DNA from: an uncultured Lachnospiraceae bacterium
Lineage (GTDB): Bacteria > Bacillota > Clostridia > Lachnospirales > Lachnospiraceae
Direction: 5' to 3'
NCBI GenBank assembly: GCA_905193085.1
Contig: CAJJNI010000021.1
Coordinates: 1-18,003 of the forward strand
Length of the DNA: 18,003 nt
The position numbers and the translations under genes were made by a program. The notes under the pieces are model-generated. The model saw only the letters and a program-made list of their open reading frames with translations. It had not been told where the DNA came from and did not search any database. This document shows positions 6,477 to 14,533 of the stretch, one piece after another; position 1 is the stretch's first letter; the number at the start of each line of letters is the position of its first letter.

Positions 6477-6503
6477 ATATCGGTTTTTAAAAAATGAAAT
6501 TAA
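6477..6503 (-). promoter_or_regulatory. Probable internal sigma-28 promoter before flaG
   Basis: On the minus strand TTAA (6503-6500) is followed after exactly 15 bases by ACCGATAT (6484-6477), close to the sigma-28 consensus TAAA-N15-GCCGATA(A/T). The -10 is about 46 bases from the flaG ATG, in the one long gap of this half of the operon. It would allow separate expression of flaG-fliD-fliS-fliT. Confidence 0.5.
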
Positions 6504-6537
6504 CACCGATAAAAAATATTTATCATATTTCATTAAG

Positions 6538-6759
6538 CTAAATGAATTTCTTAAGATTATTCATCGCAATTCCTGAATTAAGAACAGCTTCTCTGTTTTC
6601 TTCTTCTATCTGTATATACACTTCCTTGCGATATACAGGTATTTCCTTTGGTGCCTGGATTCCTATCTTAATCTGATCTCCCTTTATATCAAGAATCGAA
6701 ATTTCCACATTATTGCCAACCATAATGGCTTCACCTTTTTTTCGTGATAAAGCTAACAT
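6538..6759 (-). CDS. csrA: Carbon storage regulator CsrA
   Basis: CsrA is a dimeric RNA-binding protein that blocks translation by binding GGA motifs at ribosome binding sites. In Gram-positive motile bacteria its main target is flagellin mRNA, and FliW counteracts it. The 73-residue product starts MLALSRKKGEAIMVG and carries the RNA-contact residues expected of the family: Leu4 and Arg6 in the first strand and Arg44 in IPVYRKEVY. The start is ATG 6759, preceded by AGGTGG and 1 base after the fliW TAA, so the two are translationally coupled. Farther-upstream starts would add residues translated from the end of fliW and are rejected. The stop is TAG. A target-like leader lies before flagellin in this window. 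Confidence 0.96.
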   Translation of the reverse strand: MLALSRKKGEAIMVGNNVEISILDIKGDQIKIGIQAPKEIPVYRKEVYIQIEEENREAVLNSGIAMNNLKKFI

Positions 6760-6760
6760 A

Positions 6761-7219
6761 TTATTTTCCACCTGCCTTCCTCTGCGCAAGCAGATCATAA
6801 ATTGGATATCGCACCGGATATTCTATATTGTCAGCAATAATCTGAACAGCATAACGATTGCTATTGTTAATTATAATAGGTGCTTTAAGGTTGATTGTCA
6901 TTTTCTCTATATCAGAAGGAACAGTAATTGTTGTAAAAAGCATTAAACCTCCTTCTTCATACTCCCCTAATGCTTCCAATGCATTTGGGTCAACTGATGG
7001 TGCATAATCCGGTAAAATACTGTTTGGAATAAGAACCGGCATTGCAAATTCTCCTTCATCAAGAGATTGAAGCCAAACAATTGATGCATTTGGTTTCTGA
7101 GCATCATGCACAATCGCAAATTTCTTTAATGTTGGAAAACCAATTATGCCATTTTCAAAATATACTACTTTGTCATCTCCAACTGAGATGTCACCAAATA
7201 ATCTGGTTTTTAAATTCAT
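6761..7219 (-). CDS. fliW: Flagellar assembly factor FliW
   Basis: FliW binds either flagellin or CsrA. When flagellin is secreted, free FliW sequesters CsrA allosterically and releases flagellin translation. The 152-residue product shows the family features GENGIIGFP-like (residues 22-30, here FENGIIGFP), FAIVHD (34-39), LIPNSILPDY (63-72) and APIIINNSNRYAVQII (113-128). Length is normal. The ribosome binding site AAGGGG lies about 9 bases upstream. It is between flgL (15-base gap) and csrA (1-base gap), the usual pairing. If the flagellin gene makes no normal product, the partner-switch loses its main ligand unless another flagellin is encoded elsewhere. Confidence 0.95.
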   Translation of the reverse strand: MNLKTRLFGDISVGDDKVVYFENGIIGFPTLKKFAIVHDAQKPNASIVWLQSLDEGEFAMPVLIPNSILPDYAPSVDPNALEALGEYEEGGLMLFTTITVPSDIEKMTINLKAPIIINNSNRYAVQIIADNIEYPVRYPIYDLLAQRKAGGK

Positions 7220-7234
7220 TTTAATTTACCCCTT

Positions 7235-8698
7235 TTAAATATAGTTTAATAATGATAACTGTCCAATATTACCTACAGCCTGAAGTGAAAGCTGGTATGC
7301 ATATTTGGCAGCAGAGCTGTTAAGAATTATATCTGACAAATTAACATCTTCATTATTTGTAAGCAATTCATTAAATGTAGTAAGCTGCTGAGATGTTCTT
7401 TCTTTTATCATAGTCAGACGTGCATCTCTGTTACCTAAATCAGTTCTCTGAACTTCTACATTATCCTGATATTCCTGAAAATCATCTACACCTGCTTCAA
7501 ATAATCCCTGCATAATGGATTTCTGTAAATCCAATTCTTTGTTAGCAGCTTCTAACATTGATGCTATGCCAGTCTTTTCGTCATCTGAATAAAGTGAGCT
7601 CTTCTGCATATTTTCAAGCTGTGTAACTTTTTTCTCTATATCCTGAACACTTGTTATAGTATCACGAAGTCTTCTTATGTCTTTAAGGACATTCAAATCT
7701 AAAACTTCATCTGCCTGTGTATTAACCTTAAGATACTGATTCTGTGTCACCTGATATTCCATTGCCTGATCTTCTTTTGTGTATGTTACATTTGTATTTA
7801 AATCAACACAGTCAAAATAAAATACCGGGTTAACATCTCCTGTATTAAATCCTGTCTTATTGTAATTTGCAGTAAGTCCTGCATCTGAGCCAAGATTTTT
7901 AAGTGTATCAGAAACATCTGAACCAAATATAATTTCTGATGTCTCCGCAATAAATACTGCCCCGTCTGCCGGCACATTCAGATATGCCTGATCTGATGCT
8001 TTGGCATAAGTAGTAACGGTAATTTCCTGCTGTGTTCCATCTGTTGCTGTATATGACAGTGAATTAAATGTACCTACACCTGTATATGCCAGTGAAAAAC
8101 TGTAAACTTCATTTATCTGAGGAGTGTCTGCTGCTGCTATTGACTGAAGATTACCTGCATCGACCGTTACTTTCTGTGAAACATATTTATTTGATTTAAT
8201 ATCTCCGACTTTAAATGTCTCACTTATCTGATATGACGCTTCTGCATCACCTTCTAAAAATGTAAAACTCTTATCAGTTTTGTAACCGGTAAAAATTGTT
8301 CTGCCGGCATATGTTGTATTTCCTTCTTTAAAATACTCTGAACATAAAGCATCTAAATCTTCAAGGATTGCACTTCTTTCTTTTGAGCTCAAATATCCGT
8401 TGACACCTTTTGTGCAATCGTAATACATACTCTGCAGAATAGATGACATATTCTTTATAGAACTTTCTGTTACTTCAAGCCATGATTGTGCATCTTCTAT
8501 ATTTTTTTCATAATACTGTTCCAATTCACTCACGCTCTTTCTAAGACGAAGTGAACGGATTGCAACAATCGGATCCTCAGAAGGTTTCTGAATCTTCTTC
8601 TGAGTAGCAAGCTGTGTGCTTAATGTATCCATTGTCAGCTTATTAGCATTAATATTTGATTTATTTGTGTTGAGCATCATGCTGTTAGTAATTCTCAT
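7235..8698 (-). CDS. flgL: Hook-filament junction protein FlgL
   Basis: FlgL is the second junction protein, located between FlgK and the first flagellin subunits. It is flagellin-like at both ends: MRITNSMMLNTNKSNINANK (residues 1-20), KIQKPSEDPIVAIRSLRLR (35-53) and the C-terminal helix TSQQLTTFNELLTNNEDVNL through SAAKYAYQLSLQAVGNIGQL to LSLLNYI. The middle (about 150-330) is a beta-rich, Thr/Ser/Asp-rich variable region that makes it longer (487 residues) than the approximately 300-residue Bacillus and E. coli proteins. The start is secured by TAGGAGG, which includes the stop codon of the upstream flgK, 11 bases before ATG. The intact C-terminal helix contrasts with the truncated one in flagellin. 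Confidence 0.93.
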   Translation of the reverse strand: MRITNSMMLNTNKSNINANKLTMDTLSTQLATQKKIQKPSEDPIVAIRSLRLRKSVSELEQYYEKNIEDAQSWLEVTESSIKNMSSILQSMYYDCTKGVNGYLSSKERSAILEDLDALCSEYFKEGNTTYAGRTIFTGYKTDKSFTFLEGDAEASYQISETFKVGDIKSNKYVSQKVTVDAGNLQSIAAADTPQINEVYSFSLAYTGVGTFNSLSYTATDGTQQEITVTTYAKASDQAYLNVPADGAVFIAETSEIIFGSDVSDTLKNLGSDAGLTANYNKTGFNTGDVNPVFYFDCVDLNTNVTYTKEDQAMEYQVTQNQYLKVNTQADEVLDLNVLKDIRRLRDTITSVQDIEKKVTQLENMQKSSLYSDDEKTGIASMLEAANKELDLQKSIMQGLFEAGVDDFQEYQDNVEVQRTDLGNRDARLTMIKERTSQQLTTFNELLTNNEDVNLSDIILNSSAAKYAYQLSLQAVGNIGQLSLLNYI

Positions 8699-8709
8699 CG
8701 CTGTGCCTC

Positions 8710-10533
8710 CTATACTCCGGTCTGAGTTATAAGTCTGTCATAACATTCATTCATAACGCTTATAACTTTTGAACATAAATTGTATGCCTGCTGAAATCTC
8801 ATTAAATCCATTGATTCCTCATCTTCATCTACACCTGAAACAGACAATCTCTGATTAACTATTGATGTAGATAAATTACTGCGGTTTTCCATCTTAGTCT
8901 TTGCAGTCTTAGCCGCAACTGAAATATCTGATGTAAGTGATTCAAAGAATGATGACGGTGTTGAGTTGTTAATACATCCATCTTCACCTAATGCCATAAT
9001 CTTTTCAAGAATATCTGTACCGTCAACACCCTGATTTGAATTGGCGGTAGTTGAAAACAATCTTGAATCCTCCAACAGTGACTCGAGTACAGTAAGATTT
9101 CCTGCTGTAAGCTGATAGTATGTATCACTTGTTGAAGATACATCTGTATCACCAAAATTGTACTCTCCACCTGTTGGACGGTTTCCGGTAAATAAGTTTC
9201 CTGCCATTGCACCATCTAATGTCTGACCCGTTGTATGTATGTCATTCATAGCTTTTGCATAACATCTTGCAAACTCATTTAATTTGTTAAGATAATATGG
9301 CACACCTCTGTAATCAACTGTTTCACCTACATATCCATCTTTTGCCACACCATTAATTGATGTCGCTGTAATAACTTCCACATCTCTGTCACTCAGCTCG
9401 TTTGCCATATAAAATTTATATTCACCATCACCGAGATATTCAAAACTGCTGTATGTAAAATCTCTGTTTGCCAGAGTAATTGTTCCTGATTCAGGCATAT
9501 TCATAAGTGAAACATCTGTTATATTTGTTCCTGTAAGAATAACTGAATTCTCTCCTCTGTCTACTGCTCCGACTTTGCCCTGAAGATTCTCTTTATTGTT
9601 ACCATCACGAATTTCTATAAGTCCCTGTAATGTACCTCCAAGTGATGTACTTCCCATATTAAAATCCTGACCATTGCTCCATACAATATCGTACAGACCT
9701 TCTGCATCTGACAGATTCTGTCGCTTTGTCCTTGGCACAACTTCAAGATTATAATACTGATTATCCTTGACGAGAACTGCACCGTCTAACTTAACAGTAT
9801 AACTTGTCTGACCAGTTACTACAGTGTTTCCGTATGAATCTTTAATAGAACTTGGAACTTCAACTTCTGAAACATCAACATCTGCAAGCTGCGACAACTG
9901 GTCTATCAAAAGATTTCTCTGGTCTCTGAGCTCATTAGCAGATTCACCACTTACTTCGATTGTTGCAATCTGCTTATTTACAACTGCAAGCTGTTCTGCA
10001 ATGCTGTTAATCTCATCAACTGTTGATTTTACTTCTTCATTGATTGATTTCTGAATTTCCTGCAGCTCATTATAAAGTGTATTGGCAGTTGTTGCCACAT
10101 TCTGAAATGCATTAACAGCTTCATTTCTTACGGCTGTATTTGAAGGGTCATCAGCTAAACTTTTTAAGGTTGTAGAAAGTTTTGTAAGCACTTTTGTCAT
10201 ACCATTCTGATTTTCTTCTTCAAAATAACCTTCTATTTCATTCATATAATACTGCTTTATATAAAACTCACCATATCTTTGATTATTTTCCCAATATTTA
10301 TAGTCATAATATGTATCTCTTATCTGTGATATTGATGTAGCAGTAACACCTGTACCCACAGTACCGGTTTTGTTAAAAGTTCTGAGTGATTCAGATTCTA
10401 CTCTGGTCACTTCCTGTCTTGTATATCCGTTAGTCTTTGAATTGGCAATATTGTTGGAGGTAGTGTTAAGGGCTGCCATATATGCATGTAAACCGGAACC
10501 TCCAATTGTTAAACCTAAAAATGTCGAAGCCAT
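8710..10533 (-). CDS. flgK: Hook-associated protein FlgK, second paralogue
   Basis: FlgK is the first hook-filament junction protein. The N-terminal rod/hook signature is present (LTIGGSGLHAYMAALNTTSN from residue 8, then NNIANSKTNGYTRQEVTRVE), followed by the coiled-coil D1 helices (STTLKSLADDPSNTAVRNEA, SGESANELRDQRNLLIDQLS), a variable beta-rich centre and the C-terminal MDLMRFQQAYNLCSKVIS helix ending YDRLITQTGV. Length is 607 residues, close to the family. It lies 14 bases after another flgK, with which it shares architecture but little direct sequence outside the terminal helices, so this is not a recent duplication. The ribosome binding site is GGAGG. The stop TAG overlaps the flgL ribosome binding site. 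Which paralogue is the structural junction protein cannot be told from sequence alone. Confidence 0.92.
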   Translation of the reverse strand: MASTFLGLTIGGSGLHAYMAALNTTSNNIANSKTNGYTRQEVTRVESESLRTFNKTGTVGTGVTATSISQIRDTYYDYKYWENNQRYGEFYIKQYYMNEIEGYFEEENQNGMTKVLTKLSTTLKSLADDPSNTAVRNEAVNAFQNVATTANTLYNELQEIQKSINEEVKSTVDEINSIAEQLAVVNKQIATIEVSGESANELRDQRNLLIDQLSQLADVDVSEVEVPSSIKDSYGNTVVTGQTSYTVKLDGAVLVKDNQYYNLEVVPRTKRQNLSDAEGLYDIVWSNGQDFNMGSTSLGGTLQGLIEIRDGNNKENLQGKVGAVDRGENSVILTGTNITDVSLMNMPESGTITLANRDFTYSSFEYLGDGEYKFYMANELSDRDVEVITATSINGVAKDGYVGETVDYRGVPYYLNKLNEFARCYAKAMNDIHTTGQTLDGAMAGNLFTGNRPTGGEYNFGDTDVSSTSDTYYQLTAGNLTVLESLLEDSRLFSTTANSNQGVDGTDILEKIMALGEDGCINNSTPSSFFESLTSDISVAAKTAKTKMENRSNLSTSIVNQRLSVSGVDEDEESMDLMRFQQAYNLCSKVISVMNECYDRLITQTGV

Positions 10534-10547
10534 AAACTATCCTCCTA

Positions 10548-12299
10548 TCATGTTCCTAACTGTGCAAGTAAATAGTCCAACATATCACTTACAACTGTAA
10601 AGTATCTTGATGATGCATTATAAGCACTCTGAAAACGAATCATATTAGTAAGTTCTTCGTCTGATGAAACACCGGCAACTTTCTGTCTTTCATTATCGAG
10701 ATATGTTGTCGTTGTATCGAGTGCATCTTCTGACGCTTTATATACAGAACCAAGATTCGCAATATCTCCAAGCATCTGTGTATAATATGTCTGATAATCA
10801 ACATCTGATGCATCAACAGGATTTAATCTGGCAAATGATGAAGTCCATGCATTTACAAGTGCAAGTGCTCTATCATGATCTGCATCCCCCTGTTTAGTAG
10901 TCATCGGCAATATTGATTCATCTTTTAGCACATCATCATTAATCTTGACATTACCAAGTGTGTACAATGTATTTGTACTATTTGGATCTTCTTCATTGTA
11001 AACATAATATTCTGCAGTTGTTCCATCTTCCAATGTAAGTGTCTGCTTTGTATATCTGTCTATTGCCTTACGGCTGAAAAGCTCAACCCCGATTTCACCA
11101 TTAGCACCGTATGAGCAGTTGTCTTCGTCAAGTACTTTAACCTTTGTTCCGTCTTCAAGTGTTACTGTCTTGTTAGGTGATAATATATCATTTATCTGTG
11201 TTACAATTCCATGGAATAACTGGTCAAATTCTGTCATTACCTTACCGATTGCTGAAGATGAAATTTCATCATAAGCATCCATCTTATCTTCATATTCAGC
11301 TAAATCTGCAATATACTGCGGGTCTGTCTCACCCAATGGATAAGTATCTGTATCTGATGAATCCGGTTTAACCGGCATGTCAGTATAATTATATGTTCCC
11401 GAACCTCTTGCAAGTATATATGCTTTAAGTTCTCCAATGTCGGTATTCAGCCTTGTAGATATAGGCTGTGACATATCAAACACTTCTTCATTATTAAGCT
11501 GCGGCCACACAGGTGTCTCAAATCCCGTAATTAAATCATAATCCAAATCCATCGAATAGTAACATGTATTTGTGACGAAATCCTTACCTTCAATATCGAC
11601 TAATACATATCCTTCAGCACTCTCCTTGTAACTTATATTAACAAGTCCGCTAAGTTCATCTAATGCTGAATTTCTCAAGTCGCGTAAATCATTGGCATGT
11701 TCAACACCGCCTGATTCAATTGTAAGAATCTGCTTATTTAATGAAAAAATGGTATTACCAAGTTCATTAATTCTGTTAACTGTATTCTCTACTTTTATAT
11801 TTAATTTGGACTGATATTCTTTCATTCCATTATATACATCAGTAAACCTCTCCACAAACTGTTCAGCAGAATCTCTGAACAGTGCCAGCGATGTAGTATC
11901 GTTTGGTGTCTTAGCCAATTCCTGAATTGATGACCACAAATCAGAAATTACAGTTGAAACTTTAACACCTTCCATCTCACCAAATAATGTTTCTATTTCT
12001 GAAACTGCCGAATAACTTGCCGAATAAAATCCCTGTCTTCCTGACTCCTGCCTGTATGCCGTATCCATAAAGCGGTCACGAACCTGACGAATCGCCGCAA
12101 TAGTTACACCTGAGCCTACCTGATTGGCTGTGGTTGCACTAAGTCCTAAAGAGTTGTAAATTGCATCAGATTGAACTACCTGCTGCCTTGTATAACCCTT
12201 TGTCTGAATGTTTGCAAGGTTGTTACCCGTTGTGTTTAATGCATTTTGGCTAGTTGTGAGTCCTGAATGTCCAACATATAAATCGCTCATTAAACTCAT
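10548..12299 (-). CDS. flgK: Hook-associated protein FlgK, first paralogue
   Basis: This is a FlgK-family protein of 583 residues. The N-terminal signature reads SDLYVGHSGLTTSQNALNTT followed by GNNLANIQTKGYTRQQVVQS. Coiled-coil D1 features follow (ELAKTPNDTTSLALFRDSAE, EHANDLRDLRNSALDELSGL). The C-terminal D0 helix is SDEELTNMIRFQSAYNASSR, ending DYLLAQLGT. The centre holds an acidic segment (residues about 310-350, rich in Asp, Tyr and Pro) not seen in the other paralogue. I chose ATG 12299 because AGAGG lies 8 bases upstream. A GTG at 12341 would add 14 residues with no ribosome binding site. It follows flgN by 65 bp and precedes the second flgK by 14 bp, in one transcription unit. Confidence 0.9.
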   Translation of the reverse strand: MSLMSDLYVGHSGLTTSQNALNTTGNNLANIQTKGYTRQQVVQSDAIYNSLGLSATTANQVGSGVTIAAIRQVRDRFMDTAYRQESGRQGFYSASYSAVSEIETLFGEMEGVKVSTVISDLWSSIQELAKTPNDTTSLALFRDSAEQFVERFTDVYNGMKEYQSKLNIKVENTVNRINELGNTIFSLNKQILTIESGGVEHANDLRDLRNSALDELSGLVNISYKESAEGYVLVDIEGKDFVTNTCYYSMDLDYDLITGFETPVWPQLNNEEVFDMSQPISTRLNTDIGELKAYILARGSGTYNYTDMPVKPDSSDTDTYPLGETDPQYIADLAEYEDKMDAYDEISSSAIGKVMTEFDQLFHGIVTQINDILSPNKTVTLEDGTKVKVLDEDNCSYGANGEIGVELFSRKAIDRYTKQTLTLEDGTTAEYYVYNEEDPNSTNTLYTLGNVKINDDVLKDESILPMTTKQGDADHDRALALVNAWTSSFARLNPVDASDVDYQTYYTQMLGDIANLGSVYKASEDALDTTTTYLDNERQKVAGVSSDEELTNMIRFQSAYNASSRYFTVVSDMLDYLLAQLGT

Positions 12300-12364
12300 A
12301 TCTAAAACCTCTTTCTGTAAATATTTCCGTAACACTGACACGTTCTTATAAATCCGCTGTCAGA

Positions 12365-12877
12365 TTACTGCTTCGTATCAAATCTGCCATTTCCCTGTAT
12401 ACTTGCCGCATTCAACGCGTCCTTGCTATAATTGGCTGTCTCTGGTGCCATACGCATACTCCGATACAATGTCAAATCAAAATCAAGCAGTTCCATAGCC
12501 TGATTGACTAATATCCTGTTACGCTCATTGCTGTTCTTCATCTTATGGGCAGTCGCTATAAGTTCGTCATAGACTTCCTTAAGCTTCTGCTGTTCTCCAG
12601 GCTGTCTGCTCAACAAATCAACAACCTGTGCAACCGTAAGCTTCCGGGTATCCTTTCCCAAAACAATTCCCATATCAGCAATTACGCCGTCACATTTTTT
12701 TTCACATTTCTTAATTATATCTACGATTTCCTGTTCTTTCTCTGAAATCTCCAAAATTCTCTTTATATCTGATTTGATGAGTGCATCTGTCTTCTCTTCT
12801 GACAGTACCAGTAATTTATTATACTCATCATTCTCTTTCTGTAATACATCCAGCATTTCTTCCATTAAGCTTGCCAA
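12365..12877 (-). CDS. flgN: FlgN-family export chaperone
   Basis: FlgN keeps the junction proteins FlgK and FlgL soluble and escorts them to the export gate. The 170-residue product is helical (MEEMLDVLQKENDEYNKLLV at residues 5-24, then LSEEKTDALIKSDIKRILEI and SEKEQEIVDIIKKCEKK), with a C-terminal NRILVNQAMELLDFDLTLYR region, as in the FlgN fold. It lies between flgM and flgK, the normal place. The start is most likely TTG 12877: GAGG lies 8 bases before it, whereas ATG 12865 has no usable ribosome binding site. The TTG choice implies fairly weak initiation. Confidence 0.88.
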   Translation of the reverse strand: MASLMEEMLDVLQKENDEYNKLLVLSEEKTDALIKSDIKRILEISEKEQEIVDIIKKCEKKCDGVIADMGIVLGKDTRKLTVAQVVDLLSRQPGEQQKLKEVYDELIATAHKMKNSNERNRILVNQAMELLDFDLTLYRSMRMAPETANYSKDALNAASIQGNGRFDTKQ

Positions 12878-12947
12878 AAGAAAAACCTCATTTCCTCACC
12901 AAATTTATTCCGGCAGTTTACATAAAATGTTCTGCCTGTTATATGAA

Positions 12948-13226
12948 TTAAAGCATAAACTGATTATATCGGTCTATCACTTTAGCTGCAAAATCTTCAC
13001 CTGATACTGAATATTCTCCGCTGTTAATTCGACTCTTAATCTCTTTAACCAAATCTTCCCGTACATCTTCAGATTCTTTCACAGCTTTTCTGGCAACCTG
13101 AAAATCTTTTCCTGCCTGCGATATTTCAAGCTGGTCTGTTGAGCCTGCATCAGATGTCTTCTTCTGCTTGCTTATGCTCTTCTTGTCATACAACTGGGCT
13201 ACCATCTGAATATTTTCTATACGCAT
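12948..13226 (-). CDS. flgM: Anti-sigma-28 factor FlgM
   Basis: FlgM binds and holds sigma-28 (FliA/SigD) until the hook is complete, then is exported, releasing late-gene transcription. The 92-residue product has a polar, disordered N-terminal half (QLYDKKSISKQKKTSDAG) and the conserved C-terminal sigma-binding region: DQLEISQAGKDFQVARKAVK, then REDLVKEIKSRINSGEYSVS and AAKVIDRY. ATG 13226 is chosen since AAAGGAG precedes it by 8 bases. ATG 13244 lies upstream of that site. As the first gene of an operon driven by a sigma-28 promoter, it forms a negative feedback loop on its own transcription. Confidence 0.92.
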   Translation of the reverse strand: MRIENIQMVAQLYDKKSISKQKKTSDAGSTDQLEISQAGKDFQVARKAVKESEDVREDLVKEIKSRINSGEYSVSGEDFAAKVIDRYNQFML

Positions 13227-13280
13227 AATGAACACTCCTTTCATGTTCTATTCTGTTCTAAAAATAATGCTTCATATATA

Positions 13281-13307
13281 TTATCGGAAATTTCAAAAAA
13301 AAATTTA
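13281..13307 (-). promoter_or_regulatory. Sigma-28 promoter of the late flagellar operon
   Basis: On the minus strand TAAA (13307-13304), a 15-base spacer and TCCGATAA (13288-13281) match the sigma-28 consensus TAAA-N15-GCCGATAA at 11 of 12 positions. The -10 is 54 bases from the flgM start. The AT-rich spacer is mostly T. This is the best flagellar promoter in the window. Confidence 0.82.
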
Positions 13308-13382
13308 CACATTAATCATTTTTTATTATACTGTAAAAACCTGACATCTGCATATTTCTGTAAATTAACATAAAAAAATAAT

Positions 13383-13424
13383 AAAAAAAACTCTGTTCTG
13401 TAAGTTCTAACTTACAAAACAGAG
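13383..13424 (-). terminator. Rho-independent terminator after mnmA
   Basis: A 14-bp stem (13391-13404 with 13411-13424) has a 6-base loop and is followed on the minus strand by eight T residues (13390-13383). The single non-Watson-Crick pair is a G-U on the minus-strand RNA but C-A on the other strand, so the element is built for the mnmA direction. It separates nadA-mnmA from the flagellar operon. Confidence 0.93.
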
Positions 13425-13433
13425 GGGATTTAT

Positions 13434-14510
13434 TTAATGGATTGTTCCGCCGCCGACAACAACATCTCCGTCATATAAAACAACAGCCTGACCGGTTGTT
13501 ATTGCTCTCTGCGGTTCATCAAATGTTATTTCTACTTTTCCATCAGGCATTACTTCCGCCCAGGCCGCAGCTTCTTTTGCATGATATCTTGTCTTTGCCA
13601 TTACACGCACCGGTTTGTCCGGCTGTTCGTATGCAATCCAGTTAAAATCGGTTGCGCACAATTTATCTGTGAATAATTCTTTTTCAGAAGATAATATTAC
13701 ACGGTTATTTTCCAAATCTTTAGCATATACATACATAGGCGCAGGCAATGCAAGTCCAAGGCCTTTTCTCTGGCCGATTGTATATCTTATAAGACCTTTG
13801 TGCTGTCCTAAAACATTACCGTCCAAATCAACAAAATCTCCCGGCGGATATGTTTTTCCGGAATATTCTTCTATGAAATTGCCATAATTGCCATCAGGCA
13901 CAAAACAAATATCCTGGCTGTCATGTTTTCTTGCATTGACAAAGCCATATTTTTCAGCAACTGCACGAACCTGTTCTTTATCGGAATATTCACCGAGCGG
14001 AAAACACGTATGTGCAAGCTGGTCCTGTGTCATAAAATAAAGCACATAACTCTGGTCTTTTGCGACATTTGCAGATTTTTTCAGTAAATATCTGCCTTTT
14101 TCTTCATCATAATCTATTCTTGCATAATGTCCTGTTACAATTGTATCGCAGTCCTGCTCTTTGGCACGATGATAAAGCCTTGCAAATTTCATGAAACGGT
14201 TGCAGTCTATACACGGGTTAGGTGTTGCACCAACTTCATATGCATGTATGAACCTGTCTATAACCTGTCTGCTGAAGTCTTCTTTAAAATTTGAGACATA
14301 ATAGCGCATTCCAAGCTTGTGGCAGACACTTCTTGCATCTTCCACATCTGACAATGTGCAGCATGCTTTTTCACAGGGCTCACCAATATCCTCATTCTCA
14401 TAAAGCTTCATTGTTACCCCGATACACTCATAACCCTTTTCGCACATGAGTGCTGCCGAAACTGAACTGTCCACACCACCGCTCATAGCGATAAGCGCTT
14501 TTTTATTCAT
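13434..14510 (-). CDS. mnmA: tRNA-specific 2-thiouridylase MnmA
   Basis: MnmA adenylates U34 of tRNA for Lys, Glu and Gln and inserts sulfur, the 2-thio part of wobble modification. The 358-residue product has the ATP-binding PP-loop SGGVDSSVSA (residues 10-19), the NPCIDCNRFMKF block with active-site Cys100, and the partner Cys202 in DSQDICFVPDGNYG. GHYAR, KDQSYVLYFM and IGQRKGLGL are also present, and the C-terminal beta domain ends with TTGQAVVLYDGDVVVGGGTI. The start is ATG 14510 with GGAGGAA 6 bases upstream. An in-frame TTG at 14525 overlaps that site. It follows nadA by 23 bases, so the two are co-transcribed. The dedicated cysteine desulfurase often found beside mnmA is not adjacent here. 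Confidence 0.96.
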   Translation of the reverse strand: MNKKALIAMSGGVDSSVSAALMCEKGYECIGVTMKLYENEDIGEPCEKACCTLSDVEDARSVCHKLGMRYYVSNFKEDFSRQVIDRFIHAYEVGATPNPCIDCNRFMKFARLYHRAKEQDCDTIVTGHYARIDYDEEKGRYLLKKSANVAKDQSYVLYFMTQDQLAHTCFPLGEYSDKEQVRAVAEKYGFVNARKHDSQDICFVPDGNYGNFIEEYSGKTYPPGDFVDLDGNVLGQHKGLIRYTIGQRKGLGLALPAPMYVYAKDLENNRVILSSEKELFTDKLCATDFNWIAYEQPDKPVRVMAKTRYHAKEAAAWAEVMPDGKVEITFDEPQRAITTGQAVVLYDGDVVVGGGTIH

Positions 14511-14533
14511 AATTATTTCCTCCAAAAAACTAA

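Noticed and set aside
6477..6510. Inverted repeat TATCGGT/ACCGATA after csrA as a terminator
   Set aside because: The loop is about 20 bases and no T-tract follows on either strand; one arm is better explained as the sigma-28 -10 element before flaG.
12300..12341. GTG start for the first flgK at 12341
   Set aside because: No ribosome binding site precedes it, and the added 14 residues are translated from the leader that contains the AGAGG site for ATG 12299.
13325..13330. TATAAT on the minus strand upstream of flgM as a sigma-A promoter
   Set aside because: No acceptable -35 lies 16-18 bases upstream, and the sigma-28 promoter closer to flgM is far stronger.
14511..14525. TTG start for mnmA at 14525
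   Set aside because: The TTG lies within the GGAGG ribosome binding site of ATG 14510; conserved MnmA sequence begins after the ATG.
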